A stretch of 64,000 bases of DNA. Origin: Lichenicola sp965198655 (GTDB lineage: Bacteria > Pseudomonadota > Alphaproteobacteria > Acetobacterales > Acetobacteraceae). A program made the position numbers and the translations under genes. The notes beneath the pieces were generated by a model that saw only the letters and a program-made list of their open reading frames with translations, did no database searches and had not been told where the DNA came from. Location of the stretch: assembly GCA_965198655.1 (NCBI GenBank), contig OZ240668.1, positions 1,054,001 through 1,118,000 on the forward strand. Reading direction: 5' to 3'. Position 1 is the stretch's first letter. Each line of letters opens with the position of its first letter. Below, piece by piece: positions 23,793 through 32,280 of the stretch.

Positions 23793-25208
23793 ATGAACGC
23801 CACACCCCCTCCTGTTCCCGCCCTGCGACGCGAGATGAGCGGAACCGATAGGCTGCTCGTCACCCTGGCCGGGCTGTCGCCGAGCATCGGCGTGTTCGTC
23901 GTCGGCTCGGACGTGATCCATAGGGTGGGCAGCGGGGCGGTGCTCTGCTTCCTGGCCGCCGTGGTCCTCGGCATCGCCATGGCGTCGGTCTATGCCGAGC
24001 TGGGGTCGTCCATGCCGAGTGCTGGCGGCGAGTACACGATCGCCGGGCGTCTGCTGGGGCCGGATGCCGGCTTCGCCATGCTCTCGGTCAACCTGTGCGG
24101 CCTGTGCCTGGCGATGTCGCTGTCCAGCCTGGGGACCGCCGGCTACCTGCAGGCGGTGGTGCCGGGACTGCCCACCCTGCCCACGGCCATGGGCCTGGTC
24201 GTGGCGGTGACGGGGGTGGCGGTGCTCCGCATCCGGGTGAACGCGCTGGTGACCGGCGTGCTCCTGGGGTGCGAGATGGCCTCGCTGGCCGTCACCGCCG
24301 TCCTCGGCTTCGTCCACATGCAGCCAGGGGGAACGGCGCGGCTGCTGCACCCGATGATGGCCGGTCCGGGCGGCGCGTTGCACGCGGTGCCGCTCGCCGT
24401 GCTGGGCATGGGCGCCGCCGGCGGCATCTACGCGTTCAACGGCTACGGCTCGGTGATCTTCTTCGGCGAGGAGATACGCGACGTGCGGCGCAGCCTGGCT
24501 GCCATCGTCTATGGCTCGCTGGCCATCGCCGCGGTGACCGAGCTCCTGCCGATGATCGGGATCGTCGCGGGTGCTCCCGACCTGGCCCGGCTCGCGGCGG
24601 CACCGGCACCGGTCGCGCAGTTCATCGGCCAGGTCGGCGGGGCGGGGCTCGCCCATGTCATGAGCCTGGCCGTGGCGGCGGCCATCTTCAACACGATGAT
24701 CGCGATCATGCTGAGCGCCGGCCGCCAGCTCTACGCCAGCGCGCGCGACAAGGCCTGGCCGGCGGGCGCCCACCGGCCAGGCGGACGGCACCTCGCGGCC
24801 CTGCACCCGCGCTTCGGCTCCCCCCACGTCGCGACCCTGGTGGTGGGCGTGGCGACTCTGGCCTGCTGCCTGCTGCCCCCGAGCGTGCTGGTGACCATCC
24901 TGGCCAACGGCAACGTCGCCACCTACGCGACCTTGTGCCTGGCGGCGATCGCCGGACGACGCAGCGGCCTGACCGCAGACACCCGGGCGCGGGCGCCGCT
25001 GTTTCCGCTCGGCCCGGTCTGCGTCCTTCTGGCGCTGGCAGGCGTGATCTGGGCGGACCTGCTCGACCCGGCGACCGGGGTGCCCGGGTTGCTGGCCATG
25101 CTGGCGATCGTGGGGCTGGGCGTGGGCGTGCGCCGGCTGGTGGCGCGCGGCCAACCGGTCTGGGACGTCGGGACCGGCGGCGTGCCGGTCGACCCTCCCT
25201 CGGCCTGA
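23793..25208 (+). CDS. APC-family amino-acid permease
   Basis: The 471-residue inner-membrane permease has about 12 hydrophobic helices. TM1 carries LAGLSPSIGVFVVGSDVI in place of the usual unwound GxG. TM2-3 has the family's YAELGSSMPSAGGEY, and NGYGSVIFFGEEIRDVRRS in TM6-7 is the typical APC loop. A LSAGRQLYASARDKAWP motif follows TM8. The ATG at 23793 with ACGGAG upstream is preferred over a GTG at 23778. The substrate cannot be told. It is not obviously in an operon, and the flanks contain gene remnants. Confidence 0.88.
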   Translation: MNATPPPVPALRREMSGTDRLLVTLAGLSPSIGVFVVGSDVIHRVGSGAVLCFLAAVVLGIAMASVYAELGSSMPSAGGEYTIAGRLLGPDAGFAMLSVNLCGLCLAMSLSSLGTAGYLQAVVPGLPTLPTAMGLVVAVTGVAVLRIRVNALVTGVLLGCEMASLAVTAVLGFVHMQPGGTARLLHPMMAGPGGALHAVPLAVLGMGAAGGIYAFNGYGSVIFFGEEIRDVRRSLAAIVYGSLAIAAVTELLPMIGIVAGAPDLARLAAAPAPVAQFIGQVGGAGLAHVMSLAVAAAIFNTMIAIMLSAGRQLYASARDKAWPAGAHRPGGRHLAALHPRFGSPHVATLVVGVATLACCLLPPSVLVTILANGNVATYATLCLAAIAGRRSGLTADTRARAPLFPLGPVCVLLALAGVIWADLLDPATGVPGLLAMLAIVGLGVGVRRLVARGQPVWDVGTGGVPVDPPSA

Positions 25209-25271
25209 CGATCGAGCTAACGCGGGCGGGGAACGGTTGACCCTGCCACGGTCCTCGCCCATCGCTGCTGC

Positions 25272-27143
25272 ATGTTCCACTTCTTCGAGCGTCTGCTGAC
25301 GCCCACCGCCCTGCCTCCGGACGCGGCCCCGCCTCCGGTCGACGGTCCCCGTGCCCTGCTCCGCTTCTACTGGCACTTCATCGGCCAGGCGCCTTGGCTG
25401 GTCGCGGCCTTGTTCGCGACCGGCCTGCTCGTGGCCCTGCTCGACACCACGATCCCGGTGTTCATCGGCCGCGTCGCGTCCCTGGTCTCCACCAGGACGC
25501 CGGCGACGCTGTTCCACGAGGCCGGACGCCAACTGCTCGGCATGGCGGCGGTGCTGCTGCTGGCGCGGCCGTCGGCGCTGCTGGCGCAGTACCTGGTCAC
25601 CAACCAGGCCATCGCGCCCGGCCTGTCCAACCTGATCCGCTGGCAGAACCACTGGCACGTGGTGCGGCAGAGCTGGACCTTCTTCCAGAACGACTTCGCC
25701 GGCCGGATCGCCAACCGCGTGATCCAGACCGGGCCCAGCCTGCGCGAGAGCGTGGTGCAGGGGACCAACGCGGTCTGGTACCTCGTCGTCTACGGCGGCA
25801 GCGCCCTGGTGCTGCTGGCGCGGATGGACTGGCGGCTGGCGCTGCCGATCGCGCTGTGGTTCGCGAGCTACGTGGGCGTCCTGCGCTTGTTCGTGCCGCG
25901 CATGCGCGAGCGCTCGCGCCAGATGTCGGAGGTGCGCTCCAGCCTCACCGGCCGCATCGTCGACAGCTACACCAACATCCTGACCGTGAAGCTGTTCGCT
26001 CGCTCGCGCGACGAGGACGCCTTCGTGCGCGAGGCGGTGGACGAGCACACCGCGGCGTTCCGGCGCCAGCTCCGCCTGGTCACCCTGTGGAGCGTGACGC
26101 TCGCGGTGATGAACGCGCTGATGGTGACCGCGACCGGCACGCTGGCGATCCTGGCCTGGCGGGCGGGGCGGGTGCCGATCGGCACGGTCGCGACCGCGCT
26201 GCCGCTGGCCTGGCAGATCTCCAACATGGCCGGCTGGGTGGCGCAGAACATCACCGGGATCTTCGAGAACGTGGGCGTCGTGCAGGACGGCATGCGCTCG
26301 ATCGCGGTGCCGCGGCAGATGGCCGATCCCCCCGCCGCCGTGCCGTTGCGCCTGGTCGCGGGCGAGATCCGGTTCGAGCGGGTCGGCTTCGACTACGGCC
26401 GCGAGCGGCGCGAGGACGGTCGCGGCGGGGTCCTGCGCGGCCTCGACCTGACGGTCGCCGCCGGCGAGCGGGTCGGCCTGATCGGCCGTTCGGGCGCCGG
26501 CAAGTCGACCCTGGTCAACCTGCTGCTGCGCTTCCACGATCCGGTCTCGGGCCGGATCGTGATCGACGGCCAGGACATCGCGGGCGTGACGCAGGAAAGC
26601 CTGCGCGCGCAGATCGGCATGGTGACGCAGGACACCTCGCTGCTGCACCGCTCGATCCGCGACAACCTCCGCTATGGCCGCCCGGAGGCGACCGACGACG
26701 AGATCGAGCAGGCCGCCAGGCGCGCGCACGCGCTGGAGTTCATCGAGCAGTTGGAGGACTGGCAGGGCCGGCGCGGCTACGACGCCCATGTCGGCGAGCG
26801 CGGCGTGAAGCTTTCCGGCGGCCAGCGGCAGCGCATCGCGATCGCCCGGGTGATCCTGAAGGACGCACCGATCCTGGTGCTGGACGAGGCGACGTCGGCG
26901 CTCGACTCCGAGGTAGAGGCGGCGATCCAGGAGCAGCTCGACGAGCTCATGCAGGGGCGCACGGTGATCGCCATCGCCCACCGCCTGTCCACCATCGCGC
27001 GCATGGACCGGCTCGCGGTCATCGAGGCCGGCCGCATCGTGGGGGAGGGAACGCACGCCGCCCTGTTGGCAAGGCAGGATGTCTATGCGGCACTCTGGCA
27101 GCGCCAGTCCGGCGGCTTCCTGCCGGAGCGGGCCGCCCTTTGA
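25272..27143 (+). CDS. ABC exporter, fused permease and ATPase
   Basis: The 623-residue half-transporter has an N-terminal six-helix membrane domain (about 35-330) and an ATPase domain (about 355-600). The ATPase domain has Walker A GRSGAGKST, Q-loop VTQDTSLLHRSI, signature LSGGQRQRIAIARVIL, Walker B ILVLDEATSALDS and H-loop AHRLST. It belongs to the MsbA/multidrug-like ABCB exporters and would work as a homodimer. The YxxHF and WQNHWHVVRQSWTFFQNDFAGRIANR segment resembles uncharacterised proteobacterial exporters. No clear ribosome-binding site precedes the ATG. Substrate unknown. Confidence 0.9.
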   Translation: MFHFFERLLTPTALPPDAAPPPVDGPRALLRFYWHFIGQAPWLVAALFATGLLVALLDTTIPVFIGRVASLVSTRTPATLFHEAGRQLLGMAAVLLLARPSALLAQYLVTNQAIAPGLSNLIRWQNHWHVVRQSWTFFQNDFAGRIANRVIQTGPSLRESVVQGTNAVWYLVVYGGSALVLLARMDWRLALPIALWFASYVGVLRLFVPRMRERSRQMSEVRSSLTGRIVDSYTNILTVKLFARSRDEDAFVREAVDEHTAAFRRQLRLVTLWSVTLAVMNALMVTATGTLAILAWRAGRVPIGTVATALPLAWQISNMAGWVAQNITGIFENVGVVQDGMRSIAVPRQMADPPAAVPLRLVAGEIRFERVGFDYGRERREDGRGGVLRGLDLTVAAGERVGLIGRSGAGKSTLVNLLLRFHDPVSGRIVIDGQDIAGVTQESLRAQIGMVTQDTSLLHRSIRDNLRYGRPEATDDEIEQAARRAHALEFIEQLEDWQGRRGYDAHVGERGVKLSGGQRQRIAIARVILKDAPILVLDEATSALDSEVEAAIQEQLDELMQGRTVIAIAHRLSTIARMDRLAVIEAGRIVGEGTHAALLARQDVYAALWQRQSGGFLPERAAL

Positions 27144-27204
27144 CGCCTGCTGGCCGTCGGGGGTGGCGGGACGCCGACTGCCCGCTCGACCCGCTCCGTC
27201 CAGG

Positions 27205-27390
27205 GTGAGTCGTCAGCGGCAGCCCCGCCATCGGCGCCAGGCAGCACAGGATGCCCGGCACGGGAACCCATGGCGCCGCTGGCACCCGGAACGGCCGCTT
27301 CGTTCGGCCGTCGGTCCGACGCAGGCGCAGGACCGCGGCACAGGCTAGGATGAGCGCGAACGTGCCGTTGCCGACCGTTCGCCCAGGACC
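27205..27390 (-). pseudogene. 3' remnant of an APC amino-acid transporter
   Basis: The minus strand encodes VGNGTFALILACAAVLRLRR followed by KRPFRVPAAPWVPVPGILCCLAPMAGLPL. This is the characteristic last part of cationic amino-acid permeases (GTLFAFxxVCxxVLxLRR...PFRxPxxPxxPxLGIxxCxxxMxxLPL). No upstream helices remain. It is unrelated in sequence detail to the intact permease at 23793. Confidence 0.6.
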
Positions 27391-27507
27391 GCGATCGGCA
27401 CCAGGCCGTGCCGGGCGGATGAACGGGCATGGCAACCGTCCACGGCTCCGGCTCGTATGTCTCGCAATTGATCTGCCCATTGCCCTCCCGACCGGAGCCG
27501 ACGCGCC

Positions 27508-27939
27508 ATGCCGTTTGACCAGATACGGAGTTCTCCCGACCGGCCGGACCGCCGATCCAGCCAAAACGTGCTGGGCGGGACGATGCAGGTCTGCTCCACC
27601 GAGCCGCTCACCGGGTTTTTCCGCGACGGCTGCTGCAACACCGGACCACAGGATCGCGGAAGCCACACCGTTTGTGCGGTCGTGACGGCGGAGTTCCTGC
27701 GCTTCAGCCAGGAGCGCGGCAACGACCTGTCCACCCCTCGGCCCGAACACGGCTTCCCCGGTCTCAAGCCTGGCGATCGCTGGTGTCTCTGCGCGCCGAG
27801 ATGGCAGGAAGCATTCGAGGCTGGCTGCGCCCCCATGGTGACGCTTGAAGCGACGCACGCCGGCGCGTTGGATCACTGCTTGCTGGAAGACCTGAGACGC
27901 CATGGCGTCCCGGGGGAGAGTCGCGACGGGAAGGGTTGA
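27508..27939 (+). CDS. DUF2237 family protein
   Basis: The 143-residue cytoplasmic protein carries the complete DUF2237 signature: NVLGG, CSTEPLTGFFRDGCCNTG, GSHTVCAVVTAEFLRFS, RGNDLSTPRPE and GLKPGDRWCLCAPRWQEA. Five conserved cysteines could bind a metal, which is inferred. GGAG lies nine bases before the ATG. The family's biochemical function is unknown. The gene stands alone. Confidence 0.9.
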   Translation: MPFDQIRSSPDRPDRRSSQNVLGGTMQVCSTEPLTGFFRDGCCNTGPQDRGSHTVCAVVTAEFLRFSQERGNDLSTPRPEHGFPGLKPGDRWCLCAPRWQEAFEAGCAPMVTLEATHAGALDHCLLEDLRRHGVPGESRDGKG

Positions 27940-28254
27940 CCGACACCACGCGTGAGGCCGCTTGGTTCGGATCTCGTCACGGCGCGGACAGGCGGGTCGG
28001 GCGACACGTCCTACATCGGTGACGACAAGCCGGCCCCGTGAATGGTGCCGACAGTGCGTTCGCAAGGTCGGTCGGTAGGCCGCCGGACGGATCGTCCACC
28101 GCGACCGTAATCCGAAGCCGAGCGTGAGACCCCCTTCATCCGGCGGCCAGGGTCCTGCCGGCGGCTAGCGTCCTGCTCCTGGAGCTCGCTTGAACGTCAG
28201 TCGAACCGGCTCGGTCGAGCGGCTGATGCTCGATCAAGCGACGCGCTCTGGACG
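27940..28254. other. Convergent intergenic region, no gene supported
   Basis: This 315-bp spacer lies between the ends of the convergent DUF2237 and cupin genes. Frames are short and show no recognisable family; no T-tailed hairpin was found. Confidence 0.4.
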
Positions 28255-28749
28255 CTACCTCTTGTGGCACGGCACCCGTTGCGGATCGACGTGCAACTGC
28301 ACGGTCATCAGCACCGCCGGCGCGTCGCCCACCGTGCCCGACCGGTGGCCCTTGCGTCCTTGCTGGCCCTCGGAACAGTTCTGGTCCTCACCGAACGAGA
28401 ACTCGCCCGGGCCCTGTTCGATCCGGGTGCCGTCCATGCTCTCGATCCACCAGCGTCCCGACAGCACGACGATCCATTGCGGCGCCGGGTTCTCGTGCCA
28501 CTCGCCGATCCAGCCCACCGGCTGCACCGTGAACACGGGCGTGGCCGACACCGTGTCCTGCTTGTTGTTCCATTGCGGATCCGCGGGGCCCACGCCCTTC
28601 AACCGAAACTCGGTCAGGGCGCACTCCGCCTGATGGCTGACCCCGTCCCCGTCGGTCCAAAGGTGCCAGTACTTCACCACCGGGCGCGGCCCGGACTTCT
28701 CCGTGGGCTCGATGCCGCCTGCGTCCTGGTCGTGAAGGGAAGGAGTCAT
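28255..28749 (-). CDS. Cupin-domain protein
   Basis: The 164-residue protein has a single cupin barrel (about 60-150): WHENPAPQWIVVLSGRWWIES supplies the first cupin motif and GPGEFSFGEDQ part of the second, followed by KGHRSGTVGDAP. The His of WHEN and the later H in GHRS are candidate metal ligands. GAGGG lies six bases before the ATG. Its substrate is unknown; relatives are annotated only as cupins. It is divergent from hemA. Confidence 0.82.
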   Translation of the reverse strand: MTPSLHDQDAGGIEPTEKSGPRPVVKYWHLWTDGDGVSHQAECALTEFRLKGVGPADPQWNNKQDTVSATPVFTVQPVGWIGEWHENPAPQWIVVLSGRWWIESMDGTRIEQGPGEFSFGEDQNCSEGQQGRKGHRSGTVGDAPAVLMTVQLHVDPQRVPCHKR

Positions 28750-29121
28750 GGATAACCCTCGGTAAGGAGCGGACCGGCGCTGCAACGCGCGGCAAGCGGC
28801 GCTGCTTCGATCCTGACGCGCACGAGATGGTGATCGCGCGGCGTGGCTTGCGAGCCGCCCGCCGGCGCTGTTACAGCCCGCTTGAGACTGGAGTGTGCCG
28901 AGCGAGCGGTCCGTGCCTGGCATGGTACGGCCGGCGTGTGTGTCAAGACCCGGAACGGCCGTCTGGACGTGAGCCCAGGCCAAGCGGAGAAAGGCGCGTC
29001 GGATCGCAGGCCACGGCGCATTGTCAAACGGGCTCTTGCAGCCCCATCTCCCGTCAAGGCCGCCGCGCCCGCGGCCGCCGGTCCGTCGCCTGGATGCGCG
29101 CAACACCGTCCGGAGGACGCA
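28750..29121. other. Divergent promoter region between cupin gene and hemA
   Basis: The 372-bp region must hold promoters for both genes, but no convincing -35/-10 pair or regulator site could be named. An open frame runs into hemA from 28843, but its Arg/Ala-rich sequence does not resemble an aminolevulinate synthase extension. Confidence 0.4.
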
Positions 29122-30327
29122 GTGAAGTACGACGCCTTCTTTCGCGAGCAGCTCGCCGACCTGAAGCGGGACGGCAACTACCGCCACTTCGCCGAGATCG
29201 AACGCCTGGCCGGCCGGTTCCCGCGCGCGATCCACCACGGCACCGGGCGCGAGGTCACGGTGTGGTGCTCCAACGACTATCTCGGCATGGGCCAGCACCC
29301 AGCCGTGCTGGAGGCGATGCGCGGCTCGCTCGCGCGACACGGCGCCGGCGCCGGCGGCACCCGAAACATCTCCGGCACCAGCCCGGTCCACGTGGCGCTG
29401 GAGCGCGAGCTCGCTTCCCTGCACGGCAAGGAGACGGCGTTGCTGTTCACGTCGGGCTACATGTCCAACTGGGCCACCATCGGCACGCTCGCCGCCAGGA
29501 TGCCCGGCTGCGTGGTGCTGTCGGACGCGGCCAACCACGCCTCCATGATCGAGGGCATGCGTCACAGCCGGGCGCCCAAGCACGTGTTCGGCCATAACGA
29601 CCCGCACGACCTCGACCGCGTGCTCGGCTCGCTTCCGCCCGACCTGCCGAAGATCGTCGCGTTCGAGTCCGTCTACTCCATGGACGGCGACGTCGCGCCG
29701 ATCGCCGCCCTGTGCGACGTGGCCGAGCGCCACGGCGCCATGACCTATCTCGACGAGGTGCACGGCGTCGGTCTGTACGGCCCGCAGGGCGGCGGCATCG
29801 CCGAGCGGGACGGCGTTGCCCACCGGCTCACCGTGATCGAGGGCACGCTGGCCAAGGGCTACGGCGTGGTCGGCGGCTACATCGCCGGCTCCGCAGCGCT
29901 GTGCGACTTCGTGCGCTCCTTCGCCTCGGGCTTCATCTTCTCCTCCGCCCTGCCACCCGCCGTGGCCGCCGGCGCGCTCGCCAGCGTGCGACACCTGCGC
30001 GGCAGCGGCGCCGAACGCGCCGCCCACGCCGAGCGGGTCGCGGCACTCCGCCGCCGTCTGGACGAGGAAGGGTTGCCGCACCTGCGCAACCCGAGCCACA
30101 TCGTGCCGGTGATGGTGGGCGACCCGGTGCGCTGCCGAGCCCTGTCCGACCTGCTGCTGCACGACCACGACATCTACGTGCAGCCGATCAACTACCCCAC
30201 CGTGCCGCGCGGCGCCGAGCGCCTGCGCATCACCCCCACGCCGCTGCACGGCGACGCCGAGATCGAGGCCCTGGTGTCGGCGCTGTCCGCCGCCTGGTCG
30301 ACGCTCAGCCTCGCCCGCGCCGCCTGA
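29122..30327 (+). CDS. hemA: 5-aminolevulinate synthase
   Basis: HemA condenses glycine and succinyl-CoA to 5-aminolevulinate, the first step of tetrapyrrole synthesis by the Shemin pathway typical of alphaproteobacteria. The 401-residue protein starts at GTG with GGAGG upstream, reading MKYDAFFREQL as in homologues. It has the alpha-oxoamine synthase core: WCSNDYLGMG, GAGAGGTRNISGT, FESVYSMDGDVAPI, DEVHGVGLYG and the PLP-lysine region EGTLAKGYGVVGGY. Length is normal. The neighbouring genes are not haem genes. Confidence 0.97.
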   Translation: MKYDAFFREQLADLKRDGNYRHFAEIERLAGRFPRAIHHGTGREVTVWCSNDYLGMGQHPAVLEAMRGSLARHGAGAGGTRNISGTSPVHVALERELASLHGKETALLFTSGYMSNWATIGTLAARMPGCVVLSDAANHASMIEGMRHSRAPKHVFGHNDPHDLDRVLGSLPPDLPKIVAFESVYSMDGDVAPIAALCDVAERHGAMTYLDEVHGVGLYGPQGGGIAERDGVAHRLTVIEGTLAKGYGVVGGYIAGSAALCDFVRSFASGFIFSSALPPAVAAGALASVRHLRGSGAERAAHAERVAALRRRLDEEGLPHLRNPSHIVPVMVGDPVRCRALSDLLLHDHDIYVQPINYPTVPRGAERLRITPTPLHGDAEIEALVSALSAAWSTLSLARAA

Positions 30328-30547
30328 CCGGCATCCATCGGGAGTTCGGCACCGTTGAGCAGAATCATGCTCGCGCGCGCGACCGCTTTAATCCGCCCTT
30401 CATGACCAGGGCGTAGCCTCACCGCAACTCGCCCTCCGCGGTCGGCCCGTCGGGGGCGGCCTCTGGCGGCGGGGCTGTCCGAACCAGGCCGGTCCGGACG
30501 CGGTACGCCGTCGCGGATCAACCCTGTTGCTGGACGGGAAGGGCAGG

Positions 30548-31633
30548 ATGCAGGTCGCTGATCAAGAGCTGTTGCTGATTGGGCCAGACGAGCAATGCCG
30601 GTCCCTGGCGCGGACGCTCCGGCTGCTGTGCCGGGTCGAGACCCGCGCCCTCGGCAAGGTCGCGGCGCAGCCGCTCGGCCGGCCCAACGCCATCGTCACC
30701 AGCGGCGTCAGGCTCCGCGACAAGCCGGCGATCGACGCGGCCCAGGCCGCGTTGCGGCCGTTCCTGGCCCGGTCGATCCCGATCCTCTACCTCCTCGACG
30801 AGCCGTCGGCGCGCGAAGCGGTGCAGGCGCGGATGATGGGCGCCTCCGTGGTGCTGTCGTCCGGCGCGCCCACCGCGACGATCGCCGCGCACGTGCGCGA
30901 GATGCTCCGGCTGCCGCCGCACCAGCACCGGGCGGGGGACCAGGCGGAAGCGCGGGAGCGGGTGCAGGACGTCGGCTTCGTCCTGGCCGACCTCCTGAAC
31001 GCGGCCGCGACCGGCATGCGGGTCGATGACGGCGTCGCCGCCGGCGCCGCCTCGCTGCTCACGCAGGCGCTGCGCAACGACGGGATCGGCAGTTGGCTGC
31101 GCACGGTGGCGCTGATCCACGACCCGACCTACCGGCACTGCCTGCTGATGGCCGGCATCATGAGCGCCTTCGTGCTGCAGCTCGGGTTCAACGCCGGCGA
31201 CTGCGACCGCATGACCCGTGCCGCCGTCCTGCACGACATCGGCAAGGCGCTGGTGCCGCTCAAGATCATCAACAAGACCGGCCGCCTGTCCGACGAGGAG
31301 ATGGCGGCGGTGCGAAGCCACGCCGCCGGCGGCCACGAGCTGCTGGTGGCGCAGGGCGGACACCATCCGGCGATCCTGGACGTGGTCCGCCACCACCACG
31401 AGTACCTCGACGGCAGCGGCTACCCGGACCGGCTGGCGGGCGGGCAGATCACCGACGCGGTGCGGATCGCCACCATCTGCGACGTGTTCGCCGCCCTGAT
31501 CGAGACCCGGTCCTACAAGCCGAGCCTGCCCGCGCGCGACGCGTTCGCGCTGATGGAGCAAATGGGCGCCAAGCTCGACCAGGACCTGCTGCGCGCCTTC
31601 AAGCGCGCGTTCGTGCCGGCCCCGCCCGGCTAG
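30548..31633 (+). CDS. HD-GYP cyclic-di-GMP phosphodiesterase-like protein
   Basis: The 361-residue protein has an N-terminal region (about 1-115) resembling a receiver domain without a clear phosphoacceptor, then an HD-GYP domain (about 180-350). Catalytic motifs are intact: HDIGK (H229-D230) and HHHEYLDGSGYPD (G289-D294), so hydrolysis of cyclic di-GMP is likely. ATG 30548 follows GGGAAGGG; a TTG at 30527 is in frame but less likely. It stands between hemA and a small membrane protein; no partner cyclase is nearby. Confidence 0.88.
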   Translation: MQVADQELLLIGPDEQCRSLARTLRLLCRVETRALGKVAAQPLGRPNAIVTSGVRLRDKPAIDAAQAALRPFLARSIPILYLLDEPSAREAVQARMMGASVVLSSGAPTATIAAHVREMLRLPPHQHRAGDQAEARERVQDVGFVLADLLNAAATGMRVDDGVAAGAASLLTQALRNDGIGSWLRTVALIHDPTYRHCLLMAGIMSAFVLQLGFNAGDCDRMTRAAVLHDIGKALVPLKIINKTGRLSDEEMAAVRSHAAGGHELLVAQGGHHPAILDVVRHHHEYLDGSGYPDRLAGGQITDAVRIATICDVFAALIETRSYKPSLPARDAFALMEQMGAKLDQDLLRAFKRAFVPAPPG

Positions 31634-31725
31634 GCCGAGGCGCGGTCCAGGGCGACACCGCATCGGTTCCGTGCCAAATCTCGGCCCGTCCGCCGGCGGC
31701 GGGATTTGGGAGGACGGGGACGCGA

Positions 31726-32280
31726 ATGCGGTACGAGTGGCTGGTCTGGTCCGTCGTGGCGGTTTACCTCGTCGTGCTCGCGGCCGTGGTGCTGCGGCGG
31801 CTGCAGGCGAGGCGCCGTTACCGCAACCTCGACTGGTCGCCCTCGATCACGCAGCAGCGGATGGAGCGGTCGGGGTCGGATTTCATGTATCGGCAGGGCT
31901 GGAGCGTCCAGTTGGCGACCAGCCACGGCACACGCAGCATGTATCAGTGCATCAAGCACGACGACCAGCTTTACACCGTGTTTCTGCGCGATAGCTCGTA
32001 CTTCTCGCGCCTGCTGAACTCGATGCGGCGCGAGGGCTCGTGGGTGCTGAGCCGCACCGTGGTGGTGCTGTACGAGCCGCCCACCGAAACCATGATCGCC
32101 GCCGCCGGGGAGGTTCGGATATCGCTGATGCCCTACACCGACCTGCCGCGGATCGAGGAGCTGCACCAGGCGGTGCTGCCGAGGGTGATGGCGGCGCGGG
32201 CGGCCGCCATCATGGCGGGAGGGAGCCGCGCCGCTCGAACGCCCAGATCGCGAAGGCCTGCACCAGCGCCGCCTCCTTGA
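31726..32280 (+). CDS. Small membrane protein with a restriction-endonuclease-like C-terminal domain (tentative)
   Basis: The 184-residue protein has one N-terminal membrane helix (about 5-25) followed by RRLQARRRYR, so the rest faces the cytoplasm. The domain at about 45-155 follows the same pattern as the Mrr-like domain at 7570-7907: RQGWSV, then DDQLYTVFLRDS, then VVVLYEPPTETMIAAA, then MPYTDLPRIEEL. The nuclease residues are not obvious, so the fold assignment is an inference. The tail (ARTPRSRRPAPAPPP) overlaps the 3' end of the convergent oligopeptidase gene by 71 bp. Confidence 0.55.
   Translation: MRYEWLVWSVVAVYLVVLAAVVLRRLQARRRYRNLDWSPSITQQRMERSGSDFMYRQGWSVQLATSHGTRSMYQCIKHDDQLYTVFLRDSSYFSRLLNSMRREGSWVLSRTVVVLYEPPTETMIAAAGEVRISLMPYTDLPRIEELHQAVLPRVMAARAAAIMAGGSRAARTPRSRRPAPAPPP

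Noticed and set aside
28843..29121. N-terminal extension of 5-aminolevulinate synthase
   Set aside because: The extension is unlike HemA and GTG 29122 has GGAGG and the family's normal first residues.
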